A stretch of 9,697 nt of DNA from Desulfobacteraceae bacterium (GTDB lineage: Bacteria > Desulfobacterota > Desulfobacteria > Desulfobacterales > BuS5): contig DAOWMW010000032.1 of assembly GCA_030642865.1 (NCBI GenBank), positions 1-9,697 of the forward strand. The letters are read 5' to 3'. The notes beneath the pieces are model-generated. The model was not told the origin of the DNA. It did not search any database and saw nothing but the letters and a program-made list of their open reading frames with translations. Shown in pieces: positions 1-6,629 of this stretch. Made by a program: the position numbers and the translations under genes. Each line of letters opens with the position of its first letter. Within the stretch, counting starts at the first letter, position 1.

Positions 1-38
1 GCTGTCTCTCCTGTTACAATAAGGATAAAGCTGCATAG
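1..38 (+). CDS. 3' end of a second, convergent copy of the rnfB-fusion gene (partial)
   Basis: The first two bases complete a codon begun outside the window; bases 3-35 then encode CLSCYNKDKAA, followed by TAG at 36-38. This is residue for residue the C-terminus of the RnfB fusion on the other strand (stop at 484), and the DNA is identical, including about 20 bases past the stop. It is therefore the tail of a convergent duplicate, or an inverted repeat made during assembly. Only 12 codons are visible, so it is unknown whether a whole gene lies to the left. Confidence 0.5.
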   Translation, partial: CLSCYNKDKAA

Positions 39-64
39 CCGTCTGTTTTAATTTCCAGGGGGAT
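1..64. repeat. Left arm of inverted repeat (rnfB 3' end plus terminator half)
   Basis: Base i pairs with base 522-i. Bases 1-58 are a perfect inverted match to 464-521, position 59 mismatches, 60-64 match again, and similarity then fades. The arm covers the last rnfB codons, the 3' untranslated stretch and one half of the hairpin seen at 433-470. It reaches the window edge, so its true length is unknown. Confidence 0.9.
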
Positions 65-73
65 GATAAGTTA

Positions 74-303
74 GAATCGTGAATTTTATAAATTATTCAT
101 AATTACTTGTTCTTGTGCCCGTCTTCTGTGTTGCATTAATGGCCGAAATTGCCGTAGGGGCATCCCCTTGTGGGTGCCCGAAATTGCCGTAGGGGCATCC
201 CCTTGTGGGTGCCCAAAATGCTCCGGGTATGCAACCATTGATGCAACACGGAAGACGGGCACAAGAACAAGTAATTACAGGTAATTTATAAAATCCACGA
301 TCC
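74..303. mobile_element. MITE-like palindromic element, non-coding, with 69-bp inverted arms
   Basis: The arms 74-142 and 235-303 are inverted copies that align without gaps at 61 of 69 positions, and all eight differences are transitions. No protein is encoded. The centre holds two tandem 35-bp units. Similarity between the arms extends weakly outward to about 66 and 311, through a TTAG/CTAA-type end. TAAGTT occurs on both sides (67-72 and 304-309), but because the similarity continues through it, it may belong to the element instead of being a target-site duplication. A related half element lies at 7396-7520. A non-autonomous, transposase-dependent MITE or a REP-type palindrome would both fit; no transposase is present. 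Confidence 0.65.
145..214. repeat. Two perfect tandem 35-bp GC-rich units inside the element
   Basis: Units 145-179 and 180-214 are identical. Each contains GGGCA-T-CCC followed by CTTGT and then GGGTGCCC, which can fold into a hairpin with one bulged base. The same GC-rich motif, GGGCACCCACAAGGG in reverse sense, recurs at 7401-7415. With only two units and no spacers, this is not a CRISPR array. Confidence 0.9.
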
Positions 304-483
304 TAAGTTGTTATATAATTTAAAAATCCATGGATTTGTCTACGGCATAAAAGAATGCAAAAACATTTGGAAGGGTAGAGATAATGTACCAGGGAAAACC
401 GGACATTTTTGTTCAGAACTGATTTTACAAATTTTCCAGGGGGATAATCAAGTTACTATCCCTCTGGAAATTAAAACAGACGG
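304..483. other. Non-coding stretch between the element and rnfB
   Basis: It contains a perfect 14-bp palindrome, AAATCCATGGATTT, at 324-337 and the hairpin at 433-470. A plus-strand frame is open from 308 to 508, but it runs through the hairpin and into the antisense of rnfB, has no Shine-Dalgarno sequence and is not annotated as a gene. Its middle part is discussed under findings as a possible gene remnant. Confidence 0.5.
433..470 (-). terminator. Strong hairpin after rnfB, probable end of the rnf transcript
   Basis: Bases 433-446 (TTTCCAGGGGGATA) pair with 457-470 (TATCCCTCTGGAAA), giving 14 pairs including one G-U around a 10-base loop. The stem begins 13 bases past the rnfB stop. On the minus strand it is followed by ATTTGT, a poor U tract, so it is a plausible but not classical Rho-independent terminator, or an RNA-end stabiliser. 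It also overlaps the right inverted-repeat arm. Confidence 0.55.
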
Positions 484-521
484 CTATGCAGCTTTATCCT
501 TATTGTAACAGGAGAGACAGC
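458..521. repeat. Right arm of inverted repeat (overlaps rnfB 3' end)
   Basis: This is the partner of 1-64, perfect over 464-521. It contains the last 12 codons and stop of rnfB, the short 3' untranslated stretch and the outer half of the terminator hairpin. Confidence 0.9.
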
Positions 522-2553
522 ATGACAAACAACGGTCAGCCTCATGCAAAGCATCTTTTTCATCTATAACCAGATCAACTTCATCCATGGTTTTGATCCG
601 GGTTTTCACCGGAAGTTCAGGCATTTTTACCCTTGGGCTTTTTTGAATACCGCAAACAGTTTTAAGAATAGAGCCATTAATATATTTACCTTTTAAGAGA
701 GCCTCCGGGACAGGTGTTACATCTTTGCCCGACAGATATTGATCAATAGACCTTGCTGCCATCCTGCCTCCTCCAATGGCATCTACAACCAGGGATGCAC
801 CCGTGGCGGAATCTCCCCCTGTATAAACATATGGAACAGTGGTCTGAAGTGTTTCAGGATTGTTATCTATGGTATTCCACCTGGTTATTTCAAGATCATC
901 CAGGCGCCTCCCATCCTTTTTAAAAGAGACATCCGGCCTTTGTCCAATTGCAGTTATAAGCATATCAACTTCAAGGCGTGTTTCTGAACCTTCAATGGGA
1001 ACAGGACGTCTTCTTCCACTGGCATCCGGTTCTCCCAGCTCCATCTTTTTATATTCCAGATGGGTGACATTTCCATCTTCATCACCAATTACAGCTTCCG
1101 GAGCCGCCAGAAAAACAAATTTTACACCTTCATGCTCAGACGCAATAATTTCCACTTCATTTGCAGGCATTTCCTTTCTGGTTCTGCGATAAACAATATA
1201 TACATCCGGGACACCAAGACGAAGAAGAGTTCTTACACAATCTATGGCCGAATTTCCTCCCCCCACCACAGCGGCTTTTTTCGGAATTTGAACAGGTTTT
1301 CCCATTGCAACTTTAGAGAGAAATTCGATTCCCTTATAAGAGCCGGTCAAATCTTCGCCCTCGATTCCAAGGTTATAATCCTCCCATGCCCCTATTCCCA
1401 GGAATATTGCCCTATAACCCGCAGCTATAAGGGAATCCATGGTAAAATCCCGGCCCAGCCTGGTATTAGTATAGGATGTTATTCCAAGATTCAAAATCCC
1501 TTCTATTTCCCAGTCAAGAACCTTTTTAGGAAGACGATATTCCGGAATGCCGTATCTGATTATTCCTCCAAGTTTTGGCATGGCTTCAAATATTGCAACA
1601 TCGTGCCCAACCCTGCGCAGAAAATATGCGCAGCTTAAACCTGCGGGTCCACCCCCCACAACAGCCACTTTCTTCCCGGTGGAAGAAGCACAGGATATGG
1701 GGAATCTAATGCCGGAATTCATTTCATAATCGGCAACAAATCTCTTTAGCTGATTTATGGATACTGGATCATCTGCAATTCCTCTTCTGCACAGATCTTC
1801 ACATGGATGGGGGCATACTCTGCCGCAGGATAGAAGCAAAGGATTCCGCAGTCTTATGGTCTCAACCGCCCCTTTGTAATCACCCGTACTAATCTGGGCA
1901 ATATACTTTGGAATATCTATCTGAGCAGGGCATTCCTGCCTGCACGGTGCCAGGGCATTACTTGTCTGATTAAAATCAAAAAGCCTCTGGGACATGGTTT
2001 TAATCGATAAAATATCTTTTGGACAAGCTTTTTCACAGGCCCCGCACCCAACACATTTTTCATTATCAACAACAGGATAGCCCTCTTCTCCCATTTCAAT
2101 GGCATCAAAGGTACACGCCCTGATACAATCGCCAAAGCCCAAACACCCTTTAGCACATTCTCTTTTCCCTCCAAATAATGAAGAAAGAGCCCTGCAGGAA
2201 TTAATTCCTGAATAAAGGTATTTGGTTTCAGCCCTGTTGCCGCCCCTGCATTCATTCTGGGACAATAAGGGCTCAGCCGTCCCCACGTTCATCCCCATTA
2301 CTTCGGCTACCCTGGCAATTCCTTCGGCATCTGAAACGATACAGACGTTAACAGGTGCATTACCTTCAACAATGGCAACCGCTGCTGCTGTACAGCCTGC
2401 ATAGCCGCAGCCGCCGCAATTGGCACCTGCCAGGCAGTCTTCCACTTCAGCTATTCGAGGGTCCTCATATACATAAAATACTTTTGATGCAATGCTTAAA
2501 ACGAGGCTGGATGCCGCGCCAATGCCAAGCATTACCAATACCGCTTCTATCAT
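484..2553 (-). CDS. rnfB: RnfB fused to a GltD/NfnB-type FAD/NAD(P)H oxidoreductase
   Basis: This 689-residue protein is far longer than ordinary RnfB. Residues 2-26 form a membrane anchor. C46, C49, C54 and C71 form the RnfB-type Fe-S domain (GANCGGCGYAGC). C133/137/143/147 and C167/170/173/177 form two ferredoxin-type 4Fe-4S clusters. From about residue 200 a glutamate-synthase small-subunit-like module begins: C204, C208, C243, C247, C251 and C255 in the Fe-S region (CGRVCPHPCEDLC), an FAD motif VVGGGPAG at 298-305, a second Rossmann motif VVGGGNSAIDC at 429-439 with YRR at 455-457 (usual for NADPH in this family), and a closing GD at 580-581. The tail has EADRCLSC at 671-678. The ATG directly abuts the rnfA stop (TAAATG), with AAGGGG upstream. 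Ferredoxin entry is the known role of RnfB; direct NAD(P)H exchange through the added module is inferred. Confidence 0.95.
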   Translation of the reverse strand: MIEAVLVMLGIGAASSLVLSIASKVFYVYEDPRIAEVEDCLAGANCGGCGYAGCTAAAVAIVEGNAPVNVCIVSDAEGIARVAEVMGMNVGTAEPLLSQNECRGGNRAETKYLYSGINSCRALSSLFGGKRECAKGCLGFGDCIRACTFDAIEMGEEGYPVVDNEKCVGCGACEKACPKDILSIKTMSQRLFDFNQTSNALAPCRQECPAQIDIPKYIAQISTGDYKGAVETIRLRNPLLLSCGRVCPHPCEDLCRRGIADDPVSINQLKRFVADYEMNSGIRFPISCASSTGKKVAVVGGGPAGLSCAYFLRRVGHDVAIFEAMPKLGGIIRYGIPEYRLPKKVLDWEIEGILNLGITSYTNTRLGRDFTMDSLIAAGYRAIFLGIGAWEDYNLGIEGEDLTGSYKGIEFLSKVAMGKPVQIPKKAAVVGGGNSAIDCVRTLLRLGVPDVYIVYRRTRKEMPANEVEIIASEHEGVKFVFLAAPEAVIGDEDGNVTHLEYKKMELGEPDASGRRRPVPIEGSETRLEVDMLITAIGQRPDVSFKKDGRRLDDLEITRWNTIDNNPETLQTTVPYVYTGGDSATGASLVVDAIGGGRMAARSIDQYLSGKDVTPVPEALLKGKYINGSILKTVCGIQKSPRVKMPELPVKTRIKTMDEVDLVIDEKDALHEADRCLSCCLSCYNKDKAA

Positions 2554-3129
2554 TTAGACCATCCCCTTAAACGCAAAAAAAGTAAGCGAAAGTATTCCTG
2601 CGGTTACGAGAGCTATTGATGTGTCCTGCAGGGGTTTCGGAACTCTGGCAATAAGAATTTTTTCCCGTACACCTGCAAATAATACAAGGGCAAGACCAAA
2701 ACCCACAGCATAAGCAAATGATGCAACCAGGGCCTGCATGAATGAATATTCTTCTTTGATATTAATCAGACAGACACCCATAACAGCACAGTTTGTTGTA
2801 ATCAGCGGCAGGAATATACCTAAACCCGCATAAAGTCCTGGTATTGATTTTCTTAAAAACATCTCCACAAATTGAACGAGTGAAGCAATAACCAGAATAA
2901 AAGAGATAGTTCTCAAATATTCCAGATTATACGGTTTTAAAATATATGCTTCTGTCATCCATGTTATCATTCCTGCCATTACAAGAACAAAAACAACGGC
3001 CATGCTCATACCCATCGCCGTTTCCATCTTCTTGGATGTCCCAAAGAAGGGGCAGTTTCCCAGAAACTGGGCAAGAAGGATGTTGTTTACAAATATACAA
3101 CTTATTATCAGGACTATATAATCCCCCAT
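2554..3129 (-). CDS. rnfA: RnfA, membrane subunit of the Rnf complex
   Basis: RnfA is an integral membrane subunit of the ion-translocating Rnf complex and pairs with RnfE in an inverted-topology dimer. The 191-residue protein has about six hydrophobic segments and the family signature LLAQFLGNCPFFG near residues 18-30. C26 and C114 (TTNC) are the conserved cysteines that, with those of RnfE, bind the membrane-embedded iron-sulfur cluster. The length is normal. The ATG at 3129 follows AGGAG, which overlaps the rnfE stop (TAGGAG), so the two genes are very probably translationally coupled. The stop TAA touches the rnfB ATG. RnfA, RnfE and Na+-NQR subunits NqrE/NqrD are homologous; the surrounding rnfB and rnfC settle the choice of Rnf. 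Confidence 0.96.
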   Translation of the reverse strand: MGDYIVLIISCIFVNNILLAQFLGNCPFFGTSKKMETAMGMSMAVVFVLVMAGMITWMTEAYILKPYNLEYLRTISFILVIASLVQFVEMFLRKSIPGLYAGLGIFLPLITTNCAVMGVCLINIKEEYSFMQALVASFAYAVGFGLALVLFAGVREKILIARVPKPLQDTSIALVTAGILSLTFFAFKGMV

Positions 3130-3138
3130 TTTTTTCTC

Positions 3139-3732
3139 CTATTTGCTGCCAAACATGTTCATAATGCAGAGCATAAGCCCCAGACAGACAAAAGCGCCTG
3201 GTGCCTGAACCATGAAGGTAAAAGGTTGGAATGAAGGCCCGAACAAAGATGCTCCATAAAAGGTGCCGGTACCGATAATTTCACGAACTCCGCCCAAAGC
3301 ACCAAGGGAAAGGGTGAAGCCAATCCCCATGCCAAGACCATCCGCTGCAGAAAGCATCACATTGTTTTTAAAAGCAAAGGCCTCTGCACGACCCAATACT
3401 ATGCAGTTAACAACTATTAAGGGAATAAACATTCCCAATTGCTGGAACAACTGGTAGGCATATGCCTGCATTGCCAGTTCAACAACAGTAACAAAGGTAG
3501 CTATAATGATGATGAAACAGGCAATTCTGACTTTTCCCGGAATCAGATTTCGTAATGCAGAGACCAGAATATTTGAACAGATGAGAACAAAAGTAGTTGC
3601 AAGACCCATTCCCACACCGTTTTGCATTGTCGTTGTCACACCTAATACAGGACAAAGGCCGAGTACCAGCCGGAAGGGGGGTATCTCATTCCATAATCCT
3701 TTGGTAAATTCACTTGCGATAGACTTAGCCAT
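3139..3732 (-). CDS. rnfE: RnfE, membrane subunit of the Rnf complex
   Basis: RnfE is the second membrane subunit, homologous to RnfA and NqrD. The 197 residues include about six hydrophobic segments. C27 in VLGLCPVLGVTTT and C110 in VVNCIVLGR match the conserved cysteines of the intramembrane Fe-S cluster. The N-terminal GLWNEIPPF resembles the family's GLWKENPVF, with P18-P19 in place of the usual NP pair. The ATG at 3732 has GGGAG about seven bases upstream. The gene lies 10 bases after rnfG and 9 bases before rnfA. Confidence 0.96.
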   Translation of the reverse strand: MAKSIASEFTKGLWNEIPPFRLVLGLCPVLGVTTTMQNGVGMGLATTFVLICSNILVSALRNLIPGKVRIACFIIIIATFVTVVELAMQAYAYQLFQQLGMFIPLIVVNCIVLGRAEAFAFKNNVMLSAADGLGMGIGFTLSLGALGGVREIIGTGTFYGASLFGPSFQPFTFMVQAPGAFVCLGLMLCIMNMFGSK

Positions 3733-3742
3733 CTTTATCTCC

Positions 3743-4336
3743 CTATTTGGTGAAGTCTTTTAATTTTTCTTGAATTTGAGGTTTTAGTCTACTGTAAATT
3801 TTCCCGGCATCTGTTGCTGTAAGGCAAACCGCTCTTGAAGTTATAGTGGCGCCGCTTATTGCATTAATTTTTCCGCCGTCATTTGTTATTTTTATCTCTT
3901 TCGTAACAGACATGCCACTAAACTGGGTTATCCAGGATGAATCAGTTTTTGCTTTCGCTCCAAGCCCCGGGGTCTCTTTGTGAGTGGTCACCCCTGCGGA
4001 TATAATTTTATCATTATCCACATCAATTCCGATCATCACTCCAAGGGTATCTGCAAACCCGGCCCCTGATGCTTCAAGGATCACCCTGTTTGCTTTTCCG
4101 TCAAAGATACCTACAAAAAAAATTCGTTCAATATCTCCGTCGACAATTTTAAATCGATCTTGAACCGGATCATTGGATGCTCCCTTAAATATCTCCATGA
4201 TCACCGGTCCCTTGACAAATTTCAATTCCTGGTTCTCAATCTGGTCCTTGGTCCCGACGCGAACTGCAGCAAGGAGCCCGCCGGAAAAGGCGCTTAACAG
4301 TGTTAAAACCACAACCATTTTTATCATTTCACGCAT
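3743..4336 (-). CDS. rnfG: RnfG, covalent-FMN subunit of the Rnf complex
   Basis: RnfG is anchored by one N-terminal helix (about residues 6-24), with the FMN domain outside the cytoplasm, where it passes electrons between the membrane subunits. From the ATG at 4336 it has 197 residues. SGATITS at 161-167 is the flavinylation motif, and T164 is the expected FMN-phosphodiester site; ETPGLGAK at 121-128 is also typical of the RnfG/NqrC family. A TTG at 4345 would lengthen it by three residues, but it would overlap rnfD and sit directly on the AAAGG ribosome-binding sequence, whereas the ATG at 4336 has that sequence about nine bases upstream. One base separates it from the rnfD stop. The flavin transferase ApbE, needed for FMN attachment, is not in the window. 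Confidence 0.95.
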   Translation of the reverse strand: MREMIKMVVVLTLLSAFSGGLLAAVRVGTKDQIENQELKFVKGPVIMEIFKGASNDPVQDRFKIVDGDIERIFFVGIFDGKANRVILEASGAGFADTLGVMIGIDVDNDKIISAGVTTHKETPGLGAKAKTDSSWITQFSGMSVTKEIKITNDGGKINAISGATITSRAVCLTATDAGKIYSRLKPQIQEKLKDFTK

Positions 4337-4337
4337 T

Positions 4338-5294
4338 TTATACAACCTTTCCCAGGGCTTTGGGTCTGATCTTATCTATTATGGGACAGATAAGATTCAT
4401 AATCAAAATTGAATAAATTACACCATCAACATAGATGCCTATATTCCTTATCAACACAGTCATAACCCCTGCAAATGCGCCGCAGGCCAGCATGGGCACA
4501 AAATTCACCGGGGATGAGGAGTCTTCTGTGGCAAGAAAAAAAGCTCCAATAAGTGTATACCCCGTGCAAATATGAAAAACAGGATTAGCATATTTTAAAG
4601 GATCTGATATATTAAAAAGAAGAGCTGTTATAAAAACCCCTGCCAAAAAAGAGACCGGTATTTCCCACCTTATAATCCCTCTGATAATCAGATATATACC
4701 TCCAATTATGATACCCAGTCCAAAAGTTGCTCCCATTCCTCCGGTCTGTTTTCCCATGAGAAGATCAACTGTGTCAAAAGAAGTTATTGCAGAGGTTCCA
4801 AAATGTTTAAGCTCTGCCAGCGGATAAGCAGCAATAAACTCAAAATCATAATTTAAAAGAGCTTCATTAAAATCAAAAAAGTCTTTCCATGAAACCATCA
4901 GTATTGCCACTGCAACAACAACGGGGTTAAAAGCATTGCTTCCTATCCCTCCGAATATCTGTTTGCCGATGACAACAGCAAAAAATGTTCCTGTAATTAC
5001 AAGCCACCATGGGGACGTTGCCGGAAGAAGCATGGCAAAAACAGTACCAGTTAATGCAGCGTTGCCGTCCCCTATGGTTAGTGGACGCCTGGTTATCAGG
5101 TTCATTATAAGCTCCCATATCATGGCCGAGGATATGGATAAAGCCAAAACACCCACAACAGGAGAGCCGTAATGGAAAAAACCCAGCAGCAAAGCCGGAA
5201 TGGCAGCTATAACGGTATTATAACTTCTGGACGAAATTTTGCTCCCATTGTGCCAGAACGGAGCGTGTGAAACTATGAATTGTCTATTTTGCAT
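4338..5294 (-). CDS. rnfD: RnfD, membrane subunit, with an atypical flavin site
   Basis: RnfD is a polytopic subunit related to NqrB that normally carries covalent FMN and riboflavin. I start it at the ATG at 5294 because GGAGG lies seven bases upstream and the protein then begins MQNRQFIVSHAPFWHNG as in the family; a longer reading from a TTG at 5354 would overlap rnfC by 71 bases. The resulting 318 residues contain about nine to ten hydrophobic segments. LTGTVFAMLLPATSPWW (81-97) and GKQIFGGIGSNAFNP (110-124) are family hallmarks. At the flavinylation site, usually SGATPL, residues 155-160 read AAYPLA, with Y157 where the modified Thr is expected. The gene overlaps the rnfC end by 11 bases. 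Confidence 0.95.
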   Translation of the reverse strand: MQNRQFIVSHAPFWHNGSKISSRSYNTVIAAIPALLLGFFHYGSPVVGVLALSISSAMIWELIMNLITRRPLTIGDGNAALTGTVFAMLLPATSPWWLVITGTFFAVVIGKQIFGGIGSNAFNPVVVAVAILMVSWKDFFDFNEALLNYDFEFIAAYPLAELKHFGTSAITSFDTVDLLMGKQTGGMGATFGLGIIIGGIYLIIRGIIRWEIPVSFLAGVFITALLFNISDPLKYANPVFHICTGYTLIGAFFLATEDSSSPVNFVPMLACGAFAGVMTVLIRNIGIYVDGVIYSILIMNLICPIIDKIRPKALGKVV

Positions 5295-6594
5295 TCTTTT
5301 CCTCCGCAGAATGATTCTCACCCGATCTGGTACATGCAAGTTCATGCTTTGCAAGCCTTATATATTGAAAAATAGGTATTCTTGCAGTACATACATATGA
5401 GCATAAACCGCATTCAATACAGGAGTGAAGATCGTATTGTTCTGCTGCCTCATCATAAAGTTCGGCTTCAAGCAGCCTTACAAGCATATTTACGGGAACA
5501 TCAGCAGGACAGATCCTTATACATTCACCGCAATTTATACATGGATAGTCCGATGCGTACGATACATCAGCGGAATCCTGAACCATAACAGCATCCGTGT
5601 CCGGCATGACTGGATAATCTTCAGAATATACAGCAAAGCCGGTCATGGGGCCACCTATGATGATCCGGTCTTTATCTCTCAGACTAACCCCTAATTCCCG
5701 AAAAATATCTACAAGGGGGGTACCGATTTTGGCTGATACCAGAACATTGCTCCCATCCTTTTTAATAAAAGTAAAGGTTTTTTCAACGGGTATTTCACCT
5801 TTTTCAAAAGCATTTCCAAGGCAGGCAACCGATTCGCAGCTTAAAAAACATACACCAGCATCTTCACAGGACTTTTCGGCTGGAAGTACTGTACCCAAAA
5901 CATTTTTCATGAAAAGCTCCGGGAACGCCGCAGGATAATCAAGACCCACAGTTTTAACCCTTACATTTAGCACGGAGGCTTCATCCATGAGATGAGGGGG
6001 CACTGCAACAAGAATTTTGCCGACTCCTGAAATTTCTTTCAAAATTTTAATACCTTTTTTAACGGCATTAATATCAGATTTTAATATATACTGATTTGTT
6101 GTAACCAGCAGGTCTTTATCCATACCAGAGATAATTATGGTGTTAATCGGTTTGGCAGAATCAGAGAGAATTCCCAAAGACGAGCACCCTGGAGAGTTTA
6201 GCAGATATTTGTTTATATTTTCAAGAGTTACATTTTTAACGGTCTGTTTAAACCCCTTATCTTTTTCTTCTTTTTGGGCAGTTTCAATGGAAATAGCTGT
6301 ATACATCTGTCCAAAGTTACCCTCGAACGGTTTTATGGATGAAATTTTTCCTGTTACAGAAGAGACAATATACTCATTGCTTTTAGCGGCAAGGGCAAGT
6401 TTTTGGCCTGTAATTACCTTGTCACCCTCTTCAAAAGAAAAACTGCTTTTCCCCACTGATTGACCATGGGGCATTTTTAGCAAAAATGTAGCCCTGGCTG
6501 ATATTGAAATTTTCTCAGGTTCAGGAAGTACGGACTCTAAAGCTTCACAAAGAAGCTGCGGTTTTGCCATACCTATAAATGATTTTTTTATCAT
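5284..6594 (-). CDS. rnfC: RnfC-like peripheral subunit, NADH/FMN motif degenerate
   Basis: RnfC is the cytoplasmic subunit that in model Rnf complexes binds NADH and FMN in a NuoF-like domain. The 436 residues have normal length. There is a barrel-sandwich-like N-terminal part (about 30-105), a central 51K-like domain (about 125-260), a SLBB-like part around 270-310 (KIGTPLVDIF), and two 4Fe-4S clusters: C352/355/358/362 (CINCGECIRIC) and C392/395/398/402 (CIECGLCSYVC). Where the family has GGAxFPT, residues 137-145 read CSSLGILSD; where it has NxxECEPY, residues 156-163 read SGMDKDLL. NADH oxidation by this subunit is therefore doubtful. The ATG at 6594 has AAAAGGG upstream. It follows the cytochrome gene by 35 bases and overlaps rnfD by 11. 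Confidence 0.92.
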   Translation of the reverse strand: MIKKSFIGMAKPQLLCEALESVLPEPEKISISARATFLLKMPHGQSVGKSSFSFEEGDKVITGQKLALAAKSNEYIVSSVTGKISSIKPFEGNFGQMYTAISIETAQKEEKDKGFKQTVKNVTLENINKYLLNSPGCSSLGILSDSAKPINTIIISGMDKDLLVTTNQYILKSDINAVKKGIKILKEISGVGKILVAVPPHLMDEASVLNVRVKTVGLDYPAAFPELFMKNVLGTVLPAEKSCEDAGVCFLSCESVACLGNAFEKGEIPVEKTFTFIKKDGSNVLVSAKIGTPLVDIFRELGVSLRDKDRIIIGGPMTGFAVYSEDYPVMPDTDAVMVQDSADVSYASDYPCINCGECIRICPADVPVNMLVRLLEAELYDEAAEQYDLHSCIECGLCSYVCTARIPIFQYIRLAKHELACTRSGENHSAEEKNAK

Positions 6595-6629
6595 AAATTC
6601 AACCCTTTTAAAACGTTAAGCCAACATAT

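Noticed and set aside
145..214. Possible CRISPR array
   Set aside because: The two units are directly adjacent with no spacers, and the motif recurs singly in a dispersed half element; no cas genes are present.
67..309. TAAGTT as a target-site duplication of the element
   Set aside because: The inverted similarity of the arms continues through this sequence, and the half copy also has a similar CTAAG-like end, so it cannot be separated from the element itself.
1060..1638. Long plus-strand open frame (192 codons) opposite rnfB
   Set aside because: It lies wholly antisense to the flavoprotein module, whose motifs are unmistakable, and its translation shows no recognisable family; it is a shadow of codon usage on the other strand.
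5295..5354. Longer N-terminus for RnfD from a TTG at 5354
   Set aside because: It would add a basic 20-residue extension overlapping rnfC by 71 bases; the ATG at 5294 has GGAGG at ideal spacing and gives a family-like N-terminus.
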